Below, in pieces: positions 34,560-42,803 of a DNA stretch of 64,000 bases. Where the stretch lies: assembly GCA_900766005.1 (NCBI GenBank), contig CAAFTU010000054.1:146664-210663 (forward strand). Direction: 5' to 3'. The notes beneath the pieces are model-generated. The model had not been told where the DNA came from and searched no databases. It was given only the letters and a program-made list of their open reading frames with translations. The position numbers and the translations under genes were made by a program. The number at the start of each line of letters is the position of its first letter. Positions within the stretch are counted from its first letter, which is position 1. The DNA comes from an uncultured Bacteroides sp. GTDB taxonomy: Bacteria; Bacteroidota; Bacteroidia; Bacteroidales; Bacteroidaceae.

Positions 34560-35810
34560 TTATTTGTACAGATAATATTTTTTAGATAGTTTACGGAATG
34601 CCTCTACGTCTTTGTACCAATAGTCGCGGATGTCTTCCCATCGGTTCCGTTTGGCAAATCCTTCCCGTATCTTTTTGGATCCGGAAACTTTATCGAACAT
34701 GTTAAACCGTTTGGGATTGGCATGGTCGAATACTGCCCGGTCGGGATAAAGTGCAGCTACTTCCTGCATCACCAGAAACTGGATTTCACTCAGCGGAGCC
34801 TTGTGGAAGTCCATGACGTGCACTTGTACGCCTTGCAGCAATTCTCCTTTGCCCACCGAATAGAACGGTTTCAGGTAGATAGGGCGGAATTTGATGCCCG
34901 GTACGTGCTGCTTATTCAGGTTGGCAGCCAGCTTCTCAGCCTCTACCCAAGGAGCAGCAAACATTTGGAAGGGTATGGTGTAGCCCACACCGATGGACAT
35001 ATATCCCAGTTCACCTAGAATACCGCTGATGGGGTAGAAGAAAGCAGAGTAAGGATGAGGAATGTGCGGAGAGGCCGGAATCCATTGCAAACCGGTCTGT
35101 GTGTAATCCATTTTCCGTTTCCATCCTTTCATACGGACCACTTGCAGCTTGCATTGTTTGCCGCCTTTCAGCATTCTTTCTCCGTTGAGCATCAAAGCGA
35201 GTTCTCCGCAGGTCAGTCCGTATACATACGGTATCTTGAACTGGCTGACGAAAGAAATGCAGTCGTCTTCAGTGAGATTCCCTTCAATCTTCAGTCCGCC
35301 TACAGGATTCGGACGGTCCAGGATAATCAGTTCTTTGTCGTTCTCCGCAGCCGCTTCCATCGCCAGTCCCATGGTGCTGATGTAAGTAAACGAACGGCAA
35401 CCGATATCTTGTATGTCATACACCAATACGTCAATGTCTTTCAGCATTTCCGGAGTGGCTTTCCGTGTCTTGCCGTAGAGTGAATATACCGGCAGTCCGG
35501 TAGAAGCATCTTTGATGTCTGTCACATGATCACCGGCATGCACATCACCGCGCACCCCATGTTCCGGACCGTAAAGAGCCACCAAATTGACATTAGGAGC
35601 CTCGTGCAAGATATCGATGGTGGAGCGGAGCTGATTGTCCACTCCCGTCGGGTTGGTAATCAGTCCGACCCGTTTCCCTTCCAGGCATTTGAAGTTTTGT
35701 GATTTCAGCACTTCAATGCCGGTTTTGATACGTATCGATTGGGCTGTCATTCCTTCACCTATCAGAAGAGCGGCAGCCAAAAGGATGATTTTCTTGATTA
35801 TTTTTCTCAT
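34560..35810 (-). CDS. namZ: DUF1343 exo-beta-N-acetylmuramidase (NamZ-like, GH171)
   Basis: 416 residues. Signal peptide (ALLIGEGMTAQ) then the DUF1343 fold: GKRVGLITNPTGVD, the conserved LYGPEHGVRGDVHAGD segment (about 95-110), VYDIQDIGCRSFTYI, and ILDRPNPVGG. B. subtilis NamZ, the founding member, removes MurNAc from non-reducing ends of glycan strands. This protein would do so in the periplasm and supply the MFS importer encoded 18 bp upstream. A second DUF1343 gene heads the operon (47311-48501). The two share the main motifs but differ widely, e.g. PEHGVRG versus PEHGFRG. Confidence 0.88.
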   Translation of the reverse strand: MRKIIKKIILLAAALLIGEGMTAQSIRIKTGIEVLKSQNFKCLEGKRVGLITNPTGVDNQLRSTIDILHEAPNVNLVALYGPEHGVRGDVHAGDHVTDIKDASTGLPVYSLYGKTRKATPEMLKDIDVLVYDIQDIGCRSFTYISTMGLAMEAAAENDKELIILDRPNPVGGLKIEGNLTEDDCISFVSQFKIPYVYGLTCGELALMLNGERMLKGGKQCKLQVVRMKGWKRKMDYTQTGLQWIPASPHIPHPYSAFFYPISGILGELGYMSIGVGYTIPFQMFAAPWVEAEKLAANLNKQHVPGIKFRPIYLKPFYSVGKGELLQGVQVHVMDFHKAPLSEIQFLVMQEVAALYPDRAVFDHANPKRFNMFDKVSGSKKIREGFAKRNRWEDIRDYWYKDVEAFRKLSKKYYLYK

Positions 35811-35828
35811 TTCTGTGTTTTTTACGTA

Positions 35829-37151
35829 TTAAGCTTTTTCTTTCTTGCCGTATTCGGCATCAATCTTTCTGTCGGCAAAAAGGGTGACAATGACAGTCGC
35901 TGCGCAGCAAGCCATCACCATCCAGAAGAAGCCGACGTAGCCCATGTATTCTTGAAGGTATCCGGCAAACATACCTGGTATCATCATGCTCAATGCCATG
36001 AAGGCCGTGCAGATGGCGTAGTGTGATGTTTTAAACTCTCCTTCCGAGAAGTAAATCATATAAAGCATGTATGCTGTAAATCCGAATCCGTAGCCAAACT
36101 GCTCAATGGCGATGGCTGTTGAAATAATCCACAGGTTGGTGGGCTGTGCCACGGCCAGGTAGACGAATGTCAAACAGGGCAATGTCATGCAGGCAGCCAT
36201 CCACCACAGCGACTTCTTCAGTCCTTTGGCTGCAGCAAACCAGCCGCCCAAGATTCCTCCGACAGTGAGGAAAATCACTCCGATGGTGCCATATACAATC
36301 CCTACTTCAGCTGTAGAAAGAGCCAAGCCGCCTACCTCTTTGGAAGCTACGAGGAAAGGCATGCACATCTTTAATAAGAAAGCCTCCGGCAACCGGTAGA
36401 GCAGCATGAAGGCAATAGCCAGCCACACACCCGGTTTGGTGAAATAAGTGGCAAAGGTGCGGGCAAACTCTTTCACGATGGCTGCCGCGTTGGCTGTGCC
36501 GGGTGTAAGGGTGGATTTGTCGGTCTGAGGACGGGGAATAGCAAACAGGTGATAGCAGCTGATGATGCTGAACAAAATCGCTGATACGGCCAGTGTGATG
36601 TTCCATGACAGCGGAATATTTTCGTATGTCAGTTCAATCCATCCGGCAATGGCCACCAGCACGCCCTGCCCGAAAATGGAAGCCAGTCGGTAGAATGTGC
36701 TTCGGATACCCACAAAGGCCGATTGGTCGCCCGGTGTGAGGGCCAGCATATAAAAACCGTCGGCGGCAATGTCGTGTGTAGCCGATGCAAAGGCGGTGAT
36801 GATAAACAGCAGCAGGGTGAAACTGAACATACTGATTGGGGTTTGCCCGCTGGCAATGGTCTCTGCATCAGGATGTGGAATGGTGCAGGCCAGCAGGATA
36901 AAAGCAGCCGACATAATCAGCTGCATAGTGATTGTCCACCATCTTTTCGTCTTGATGATGTCCACAAATGGGCTCCAGAATGGCTTGATGGACCAGGGCA
37001 AATACAGCAGACTGGTAAATAATGCCATTTCTCCATTGGGTACTCCCATTTTGGCAAACATCAATACAGAGATGTTATTGACGATGAAATAGGGAATGCC
37101 TTGTGCAAAGTAAAGAGTCGGTACCCATGCCCATGGAGTCGTACGGTTCAT
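35829..37151 (-). CDS. MFS importer, AmpG/MurT-like
   Basis: 440 residues with about 12 TM helices. It opens WVPTLYFAQGIPYFIVNNISVLMF and has LPWSIKPFWSPFVDIIKTKRWW between helices 2 and 3, the usual AmpG-branch pattern. AmpG imports anhydromuropeptides; the T. forsythia relative next to murK-murQ imports MurNAc. Lying 18 bp from namZ and in the same operon as murK and murQ, the most likely cargo is MurNAc or MurNAc-containing sugars across the inner membrane. A separate sodium symporter in the operon may carry another product. Confidence 0.88.
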   Translation of the reverse strand: MNRTTPWAWVPTLYFAQGIPYFIVNNISVLMFAKMGVPNGEMALFTSLLYLPWSIKPFWSPFVDIIKTKRWWTITMQLIMSAAFILLACTIPHPDAETIASGQTPISMFSFTLLLFIITAFASATHDIAADGFYMLALTPGDQSAFVGIRSTFYRLASIFGQGVLVAIAGWIELTYENIPLSWNITLAVSAILFSIISCYHLFAIPRPQTDKSTLTPGTANAAAIVKEFARTFATYFTKPGVWLAIAFMLLYRLPEAFLLKMCMPFLVASKEVGGLALSTAEVGIVYGTIGVIFLTVGGILGGWFAAAKGLKKSLWWMAACMTLPCLTFVYLAVAQPTNLWIISTAIAIEQFGYGFGFTAYMLYMIYFSEGEFKTSHYAICTAFMALSMMIPGMFAGYLQEYMGYVGFFWMVMACCAATVIVTLFADRKIDAEYGKKEKA

Positions 37152-37171
37152 AGAATCTTATTTTTTTAGTG

Positions 37172-39427
37172 TTAATACAGTTTTTCAATTGTAGCACCGA
37201 TATAATAGTGCAATAAAATCTCTTGGTAGGAATAGCCCTGTTCACCCATCACGGCAGCACCGATCTGACAGAGTCCTACACCATGTCCCCAGCCTGCTCC
37301 GGTAAGGGTGAAGCGGCCCGGTATTCCTTCGGAAGACACTTCTTCTTTGTCGATGACAAAGGCCGAACTGTATAGATGAGACGGTGATAAAATACGTCTG
37401 ATTTCCAGTTCTTTTCCGATGGTCAGTGTACGCTTGGTTCCCACAATCTTCAGTTTCCACAACCGGGCAGACGTACCTCTGGCCACCGGAATCATATCCA
37501 GAATCTGTCCGAAGTCTATTCCCGAACGGCGGTGGATCAATTCCGACAGTTCCTCTTGTGTGTAGCTCACTTTCCAGCGGTAGAAGTCGGTTGTCTCCTG
37601 ATCGTAGTTGTTGAGTACCTGAGACAGAATCTGTTTGTCGGTGGTATTGCAAAATGCGTCGGGGGCCGTACGTATCCATTGCTCAGCCTGATCCTCCTGT
37701 GTGAGGTCGGGCAGGGTCATGTCTGCTTTCCAGTCTCTTTGCTTCAGCAGATACGGGTGTTTCACATCTTCCCAGCAATACTGGAACTCTTCGAAAGCTC
37801 CTCCGCAACATTTGGAGAAACGGGCGTCGCAGATCGTATTGCCCGACATCAATGTTTCTCCGCGAGTGGCTTCGATGGCTTCGCGCACTTGCGGTGTAGA
37901 GGCACGGGTGATGCCTTGGTAGCGTTGGCAATGGTCGTCGGCACAGACATCAAACAGGGTATGGTCTTCGCGGTCGTACCAGCGGATTTGCTCCTCGTCT
38001 GTAGCCGTGTAGGCTGTTTCGCCGGCCGGAAGAGTTTGCTTGTTGGTGTTTCTCAACTGCGCCAGCAGCCAGCTGCGCGAAATCACTGCATGAGCCTTTA
38101 ACAGCTCGGCTGAGGCAGTGGCACTCATTTCCGAGGAAATGACACTGGTGAGATAATCCTCCACGTGAATGACATTGACAGCCGTCAGCTTTCCGTTGTC
38201 CACAATGAGTTTCAAGGCTCCTTGGAAACGCTGGTTTTCTTTACGTTCCCAATGAAAATTGATGCCGATGACCACATCCGTCAATTCAAAAGAATCGGTG
38301 TCGGGCGACAGCGGAGCAAACAGCAGTTCGTCGTAGCGTTTTCCGTTCCATTCTATTTGTCCGTCGGCAAAGGCCGCCTTTTGCTTGCCGCTTACCGGTT
38401 GGCCTTCTTGTTGATATGGAGTGCTGAACGCAAATTCGATGGAAGGGGCAGACAAGATGCCGACCTGCACTTTCGGTTCGTTGGCTTGCCGGATGCGTTG
38501 GGCTACTTTATCCATTTCTGTGGACGGCAGACAAACTTCTTCCAATATCTGCTGGATGTGGGCAGCTGTAATCTTGTGAAAATCGGCTTCCACGGGCGTG
38601 ATGAATACACCGCCCATATCCACAGAAGCCGGACTGCTGAGCAATTTTGCTTCCCCCTCTGCAAAATAGCACGAAGGGCGATGCTTGTCGCGTGGGAAGA
38701 TAAAGATGACCCATTTGTCGGTATCGTATAAAGCCAGCAAGTTCATCATAGGCTCTGTTTCTCCTTCTTTCACAGGCAGCGACTGGTAGACGGTGCTGAA
38801 CAGTGTTTCCGCATCTGCCGCTTTGCCAGACTCCAGAACAAACGTGCTGCGCACGGGGTCGTCCAACTGCCACAGTGTGGCTGCTCCCTGCCGGGTAACC
38901 ATGTGCTTCCCTTGTTCTTTCCATTCGGTCTCGATGGGCATGAAGCCGCGGGAGCCGGCCTGGAAATGCTGATGGTCTGGAGCAGAAGCTCCGCAGCGTG
39001 GGCCATTATAGAATATCGTATAGTCGCTCAATGCTTCAGCAAGTTGCAACATCTCTCCAAAGCGTCCCTCAATCCGCTGGTCTACATGTTCCTTGTCGGG
39101 AATCGTGAGGTGGCGCGGAAAGATGGGGAAAGGATTGATGAGCAGCGAATAGTGGGTACCGAAAGGCACCTCTTGCTGTACGGCCGGCCGGTTGGCAGCA
39201 CACAAAAAGCATTTCCGCTGACTGATGGTTTTGGCATCCACCTTGGCTCCGGACGAAACCATACGAGCCGGGTTGAACTGGATCCGGTAGGTGTACGGTC
39301 CCACTTTGCATTCCTTTACCAGAACGCTGGCCAGCGCCTCGTAGTTGCCCCGTGCCTGTTCCCAGTTTTGCAGCTGACTTTCTAGCAACTGGGCCACTGC
39401 TTTATTTTTCGATTCTGTCATACTCAT
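37172..39427 (-). CDS. DUF4922 (HIT-like) - SpoIID/LytB fusion protein
   Basis: 751 residues from ATG 39427, chosen because this ATG overlaps the TGA of the upstream gene (ATGA), a coupling signal; an ATG 14 codons earlier would overlap it by 46 bp. The N-terminal half (about 20-310) is DUF4922, with FNPARMVSSGAK, RKCFLCAANRP and a HIT/GalT-like NGPRCGASAPDHQHFQAG. The C-terminal half (about 380-751) is SpoIID-like: HVEDYLTSVISSEM, where the Glu of SEM is the expected catalytic residue, AHAVISRSW, and GAGWGHGVGLCQIGA near the end. SpoIID proteins are lytic transglycosylases acting on denuded glycan. No signal peptide or TM segment is visible, which is odd for such a domain. Confidence 0.85.
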   Translation of the reverse strand: MSMTESKNKAVAQLLESQLQNWEQARGNYEALASVLVKECKVGPYTYRIQFNPARMVSSGAKVDAKTISQRKCFLCAANRPAVQQEVPFGTHYSLLINPFPIFPRHLTIPDKEHVDQRIEGRFGEMLQLAEALSDYTIFYNGPRCGASAPDHQHFQAGSRGFMPIETEWKEQGKHMVTRQGAATLWQLDDPVRSTFVLESGKAADAETLFSTVYQSLPVKEGETEPMMNLLALYDTDKWVIFIFPRDKHRPSCYFAEGEAKLLSSPASVDMGGVFITPVEADFHKITAAHIQQILEEVCLPSTEMDKVAQRIRQANEPKVQVGILSAPSIEFAFSTPYQQEGQPVSGKQKAAFADGQIEWNGKRYDELLFAPLSPDTDSFELTDVVIGINFHWERKENQRFQGALKLIVDNGKLTAVNVIHVEDYLTSVISSEMSATASAELLKAHAVISRSWLLAQLRNTNKQTLPAGETAYTATDEEQIRWYDREDHTLFDVCADDHCQRYQGITRASTPQVREAIEATRGETLMSGNTICDARFSKCCGGAFEEFQYCWEDVKHPYLLKQRDWKADMTLPDLTQEDQAEQWIRTAPDAFCNTTDKQILSQVLNNYDQETTDFYRWKVSYTQEELSELIHRRSGIDFGQILDMIPVARGTSARLWKLKIVGTKRTLTIGKELEIRRILSPSHLYSSAFVIDKEEVSSEGIPGRFTLTGAGWGHGVGLCQIGAAVMGEQGYSYQEILLHYYIGATIEKLY

Positions 39428-40887
39428 TCTCCTTTCTTGTTCAACGCGATACGTGCCTGCAGTTCCCATGTACGGATGCGGTCTTTATACAAGTTGTGTG
39501 CATTCATCTTGTTGATGTCCAATGAAGCATCGGAGTTATCATCCCAGCGGCGGCAGTTATACACAACGTCATACACACGGCCAATCTGATAGTGGCGGGA
39601 GAAATTCAGTCCCAATGCATAGTCCTCGCCATAGCTGGTGTTGGGCACTTTGATTTCGCGGAGCATCGGGGTGTAGAATGCACGGGGAGCACCCAGACCG
39701 TTGATGCGCAGGGCATTGTTCCGTCCGTTCTCGGGTGTCCATTCCCGGTGATCGATGATGCCCGGAGCAATCATGTTCATGTTGAAGTCGGTCATCATAT
39801 AGGTGCCCACCACCATTGCACAGTTTTGTTCGTAGAAAGCACGCACCATGGTAGTCAGTGTGTTTTCGTCTTTATATACATCGTCGCTGTCCAGCTGAAC
39901 GGCAAATTTACCGCACTTCGGGTGATGCACGCCGACGTTCCAGCAACCGCCAATGCCCAAGTCATTCCGTTCGGGGATGAGGTGGATGAGTCGCTCGTCG
40001 TCTTTAAATTCGTCGATTGCCTCGGTAGTTCCGTCTGTAGAGTGGTTGTCGATGACAATCAGGTTGAACGGGAAATCCGTTTTCTGCGTCAGCACCGAAC
40101 GGATGGCATCGCGGATGGTGCGGATACGGTTGCGTACGGGGATAATGACTGAAGCTTCCACCTCAAATCCGGTGGCATCAAAAGCAATTTTTTGGAAGTC
40201 GGGAGCCAGGTAGCCGCCGATTTCTTTCAGGTGTTCCGTACAAGCCTGTTCCATCTCAATCTGACGGTTGCGGTTGCGCGGATCTACATAGTCGAAAATT
40301 TTCTCACCGCTGCGGCGGGTATCCAGTTCGACTTCTGTATATAGATATTCATTGATATGCATCAAGTCGCTCTTTTGGCTCAGTTTCAGACGCAAGTCAT
40401 ACCATCCGGCAAATGTGTAGTTCTGTTTCATGCGGCTGGCAGCTTCTTTCAGCTTACCGGTGTGAAACAGCAAGAGGGATCCGAAGTCGAAGTCATCTCT
40501 CAAGGAGCCGAATTGATAATCAATCACCGGAGCCTGTTTCTGAACATCTCCCGTGCGCTGATAGTGGTCGGCATATACCATACCTGCATCCGAGTCGGTG
40601 GCCAGCTGTGTCATGCGGTTCAGGGCGAACATACCCAGTGAAAGGGCCGTCTCTTTGGTGCAAAGCAGGGTGAAGGCCCCCGTTGCTTTTTCTGCCATAG
40701 CCTTCATGGTCTGGCTGCTGAAAGGATTGTCAATAGTCATCAGTTCGCATCCCGGAATGTTTTCTGCTCCTTCTTCGGCAGTCATCAGATATATTTCTTT
40801 CACTAAGCCTGTAGCTTGCAACTCATTTACACTATTCTCTACTTGTTCTTTTCCTGCATAAGGAAGAAAGCAACTGATTGTTTTCAT
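39424..40887 (-). CDS. Family-2 glycosyltransferase with N-terminal extension
   Basis: 487 residues. The first about 240 residues look like a degenerate GT-A domain (MKTISCFLPYAGKEQVENSV...MVYADHYQRTG...TFAGWYDLRLKLS). A clear GT2 core follows: EVEASVIIPVRNRIRTIRDAI, LIVIDNHSTDGT, AVQLDSDDVYKDENT (DxD metal/nucleotide-sugar site) and YGEDYALGLNFSRHY. Soluble and cytosolic. Its stop overlaps the start of the DUF4922-SpoIID gene by 4 bp, so the two are probably made in fixed ratio. Sugar donor and acceptor unknown; presence in a peptidoglycan-salvage operon is unusual for a GT2. Confidence 0.85.
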   Translation of the reverse strand: MKTISCFLPYAGKEQVENSVNELQATGLVKEIYLMTAEEGAENIPGCELMTIDNPFSSQTMKAMAEKATGAFTLLCTKETALSLGMFALNRMTQLATDSDAGMVYADHYQRTGDVQKQAPVIDYQFGSLRDDFDFGSLLLFHTGKLKEAASRMKQNYTFAGWYDLRLKLSQKSDLMHINEYLYTEVELDTRRSGEKIFDYVDPRNRNRQIEMEQACTEHLKEIGGYLAPDFQKIAFDATGFEVEASVIIPVRNRIRTIRDAIRSVLTQKTDFPFNLIVIDNHSTDGTTEAIDEFKDDERLIHLIPERNDLGIGGCWNVGVHHPKCGKFAVQLDSDDVYKDENTLTTMVRAFYEQNCAMVVGTYMMTDFNMNMIAPGIIDHREWTPENGRNNALRINGLGAPRAFYTPMLREIKVPNTSYGEDYALGLNFSRHYQIGRVYDVVYNCRRWDDNSDASLDINKMNAHNLYKDRIRTWELQARIALNKKGE

Positions 40888-40914
40888 ACGATATGGATTT
40901 ATTTTATTAACGAT

Positions 40915-42774
40915 TTATTTTCTAACTTTTAAGATACCTACCTCTCCGCTGGTAGCGGTAAACAGCACCTTGTTCTTGCCCAGCGGACAAACGGTATTGA
41001 TGAGTGAATTACCCACCTTGTGTTTCCAGAGAAGGGCTCCGCTTCGTGCGTCCAGTGCAAACAGCAGTCCCTCTTTGGTGCTGCCATATACCGTTTGTTC
41101 TTTTTCCATCAGCATGGAAGGAGCATGTTCATACCCAAAGCCGACAGATGTGGCCCATACCTGTTTGGGCTTATCCTCTACAGCCGAATAGCAGACAATG
41201 CTGTCATTCATTGTTTTGGCATAGATACGCTCTCTGTCTTCCGAAATACCGATGCTTTCACGCACCTGCGACTGGTATGTGCGCCATACAGTTTCACCCG
41301 TTTCCCGGTTGATTGCCGTCAAGGCCCGTTTGGGGTCAGCAATGAATATCTTCCGGTGAGCCGCTACCGGCCATACTGCTGCCGGTGAGAAATGCATGCG
41401 GGTCAGTCCGCCCGTCCATTTCCATACCTCTTTCCCGGTATGCTTGTTGAGGGCATATAAGGTGTTATCCCAGGCGCCAAACACCACGTTGTCTCCGTCA
41501 ATCAGCGGTTGGCATTCTACGTATCCTTTCACTCCGGTATAGCTCCAGACCACTTCACCGGTCTGTATCTGGATGGCACGGAAAGTACCGTCGCTTGCTC
41601 CTACATACGCTTTGTCTCCATCTATGGTTATTGCACCCAATACGGGTCCGGCAGCTGTTACCTTCCAACGTAACTCTCCCGTTGCAGCGTTCAGTCCATA
41701 GATGTGGCCGTCTGCCGATCCGACTACGACCGTTTCGTCTTTCACTGCCGGTCCGCCCACAATGCGTTTCCCAGTATGAAATGTCCAGCCTTTTTTCCCG
41801 TCCTTCATCCGGTAGGCAGTGAGCTGCCCCAAGTCATCTCCCACGAAAACCTGTCCGTGTCCTACCGCCGGAGAGCAGTAAATACCTACGCCGGTTTGTA
41901 TCAGCCATTCTCTTTTCACCTTGTCATACGTTTGGTTGACCGAGAAATCCGGATATTTTTCCGCCTTTCCCTGCGGATCATAATATTCTTTTTCCAGCGA
42001 GAATCCCGCCCAGCGTACCGGCTGTTCCCCGATGCGTTGAGTATACACCCGAATGGAGTCTTCTGTAACTTCGTAAATGCCATACCCCGGCTTGCCCTCT
42101 CTGTCGCGCAGGTTGCTGCGCACCAGAACACCCGGTATGCCGTCGTAGCGCAGCTCCCGGTCGCGGTGGTAGTGGCCGCCGATGAAGAGACGGACGTTGT
42201 AGGGACGTACGGCATCCGTTACCTGATACCAGTTGTCCACATCGCCTTCCATCATCGGATAATGTGTAGCAAGAATCACCTTTTGTTCCTTCCCTGCTTT
42301 TTTCATTTCTTCTTCCATCCAGCGGATGTCTTGCGGCACCACGTGTCCGTAGGCCATCCGCATCAGCGGACCCGAATTGAAGCCTAAAAATAGAAAACCT
42401 TTGTGCTCCAGCTTAAAACGTTCGGCGCCGAAAATCTCAGCAAAAGCCGTGCAGCCCGATTCGCTCCATTTGGTTTCGTGGTTGCCCAGCACCGTGTAGT
42501 GGGGCATTTTCAGCAAATCCAGACAAGACTTCACCTTCTCCAGACTGGCCCGGTCGCCTTCTTCTGTCAAATCACCGGTGACGATGACAAAATCGAGTCC
42601 ATCGGTGGCATTGAGCTGAGCTACCGAGCGGAGTAAATCCTCGGTGGGCTGTGCATTGTTGGGACTGATGTGCAAATCGGTGAGATGTGCAAACCGGAAA
42701 CATGACTGCTGGGCTTGAGCACCGAGCACCAGCCAGCAGCATAGACAGAGTAGAAAATAAGCCTTTTGTTTCAT
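40915..42774 (-). CDS. Secreted metallophosphoesterase fused to PQQ-like beta-propeller
   Basis: 619 residues. Signal peptide (LVLGAQAQQ). Calcineurin-like phosphoesterase motifs in order: HLTDLHIS (about 29-36), VTGDLTEEGD, VLGNHETKW, ATHYPM and GGHYHRD (near 205). From about 300 to the end there are repeated propeller blades (KKGWTFHTGKRIVGGPAV; GELRWKVTAAGPVLGAITI; GEVVWSYTGVKGYVECQPLI; GKEVWKWTGG; GALLWKHKVGN) like PQQ-binding/BamB domains. It would be a periplasmic phosphatase tethered to a protein- or glycan-binding propeller. Substrate unknown; perhaps phosphorylated cell-wall polymers such as phosphodiester-linked glycans, by context only. Spacing 27 and 29 bp to its neighbours. Confidence 0.85.
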   Translation of the reverse strand: MKQKAYFLLCLCCWLVLGAQAQQSCFRFAHLTDLHISPNNAQPTEDLLRSVAQLNATDGLDFVIVTGDLTEEGDRASLEKVKSCLDLLKMPHYTVLGNHETKWSESGCTAFAEIFGAERFKLEHKGFLFLGFNSGPLMRMAYGHVVPQDIRWMEEEMKKAGKEQKVILATHYPMMEGDVDNWYQVTDAVRPYNVRLFIGGHYHRDRELRYDGIPGVLVRSNLRDREGKPGYGIYEVTEDSIRVYTQRIGEQPVRWAGFSLEKEYYDPQGKAEKYPDFSVNQTYDKVKREWLIQTGVGIYCSPAVGHGQVFVGDDLGQLTAYRMKDGKKGWTFHTGKRIVGGPAVKDETVVVGSADGHIYGLNAATGELRWKVTAAGPVLGAITIDGDKAYVGASDGTFRAIQIQTGEVVWSYTGVKGYVECQPLIDGDNVVFGAWDNTLYALNKHTGKEVWKWTGGLTRMHFSPAAVWPVAAHRKIFIADPKRALTAINRETGETVWRTYQSQVRESIGISEDRERIYAKTMNDSIVCYSAVEDKPKQVWATSVGFGYEHAPSMLMEKEQTVYGSTKEGLLFALDARSGALLWKHKVGNSLINTVCPLGKNKVLFTATSGEVGILKVRK

Positions 42775-42803
42775 ATCCTTTCGTTTTTCATATCCGGTTG
42801 TTC

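Noticed and set aside
39428..39469. Upstream ATG 39469 for the DUF4922-SpoIID gene
   Set aside because: It would overlap the GT2 gene by 46 bp; ATG 39427 gives a standard 4-bp overlap and the residues in between look non-conserved.
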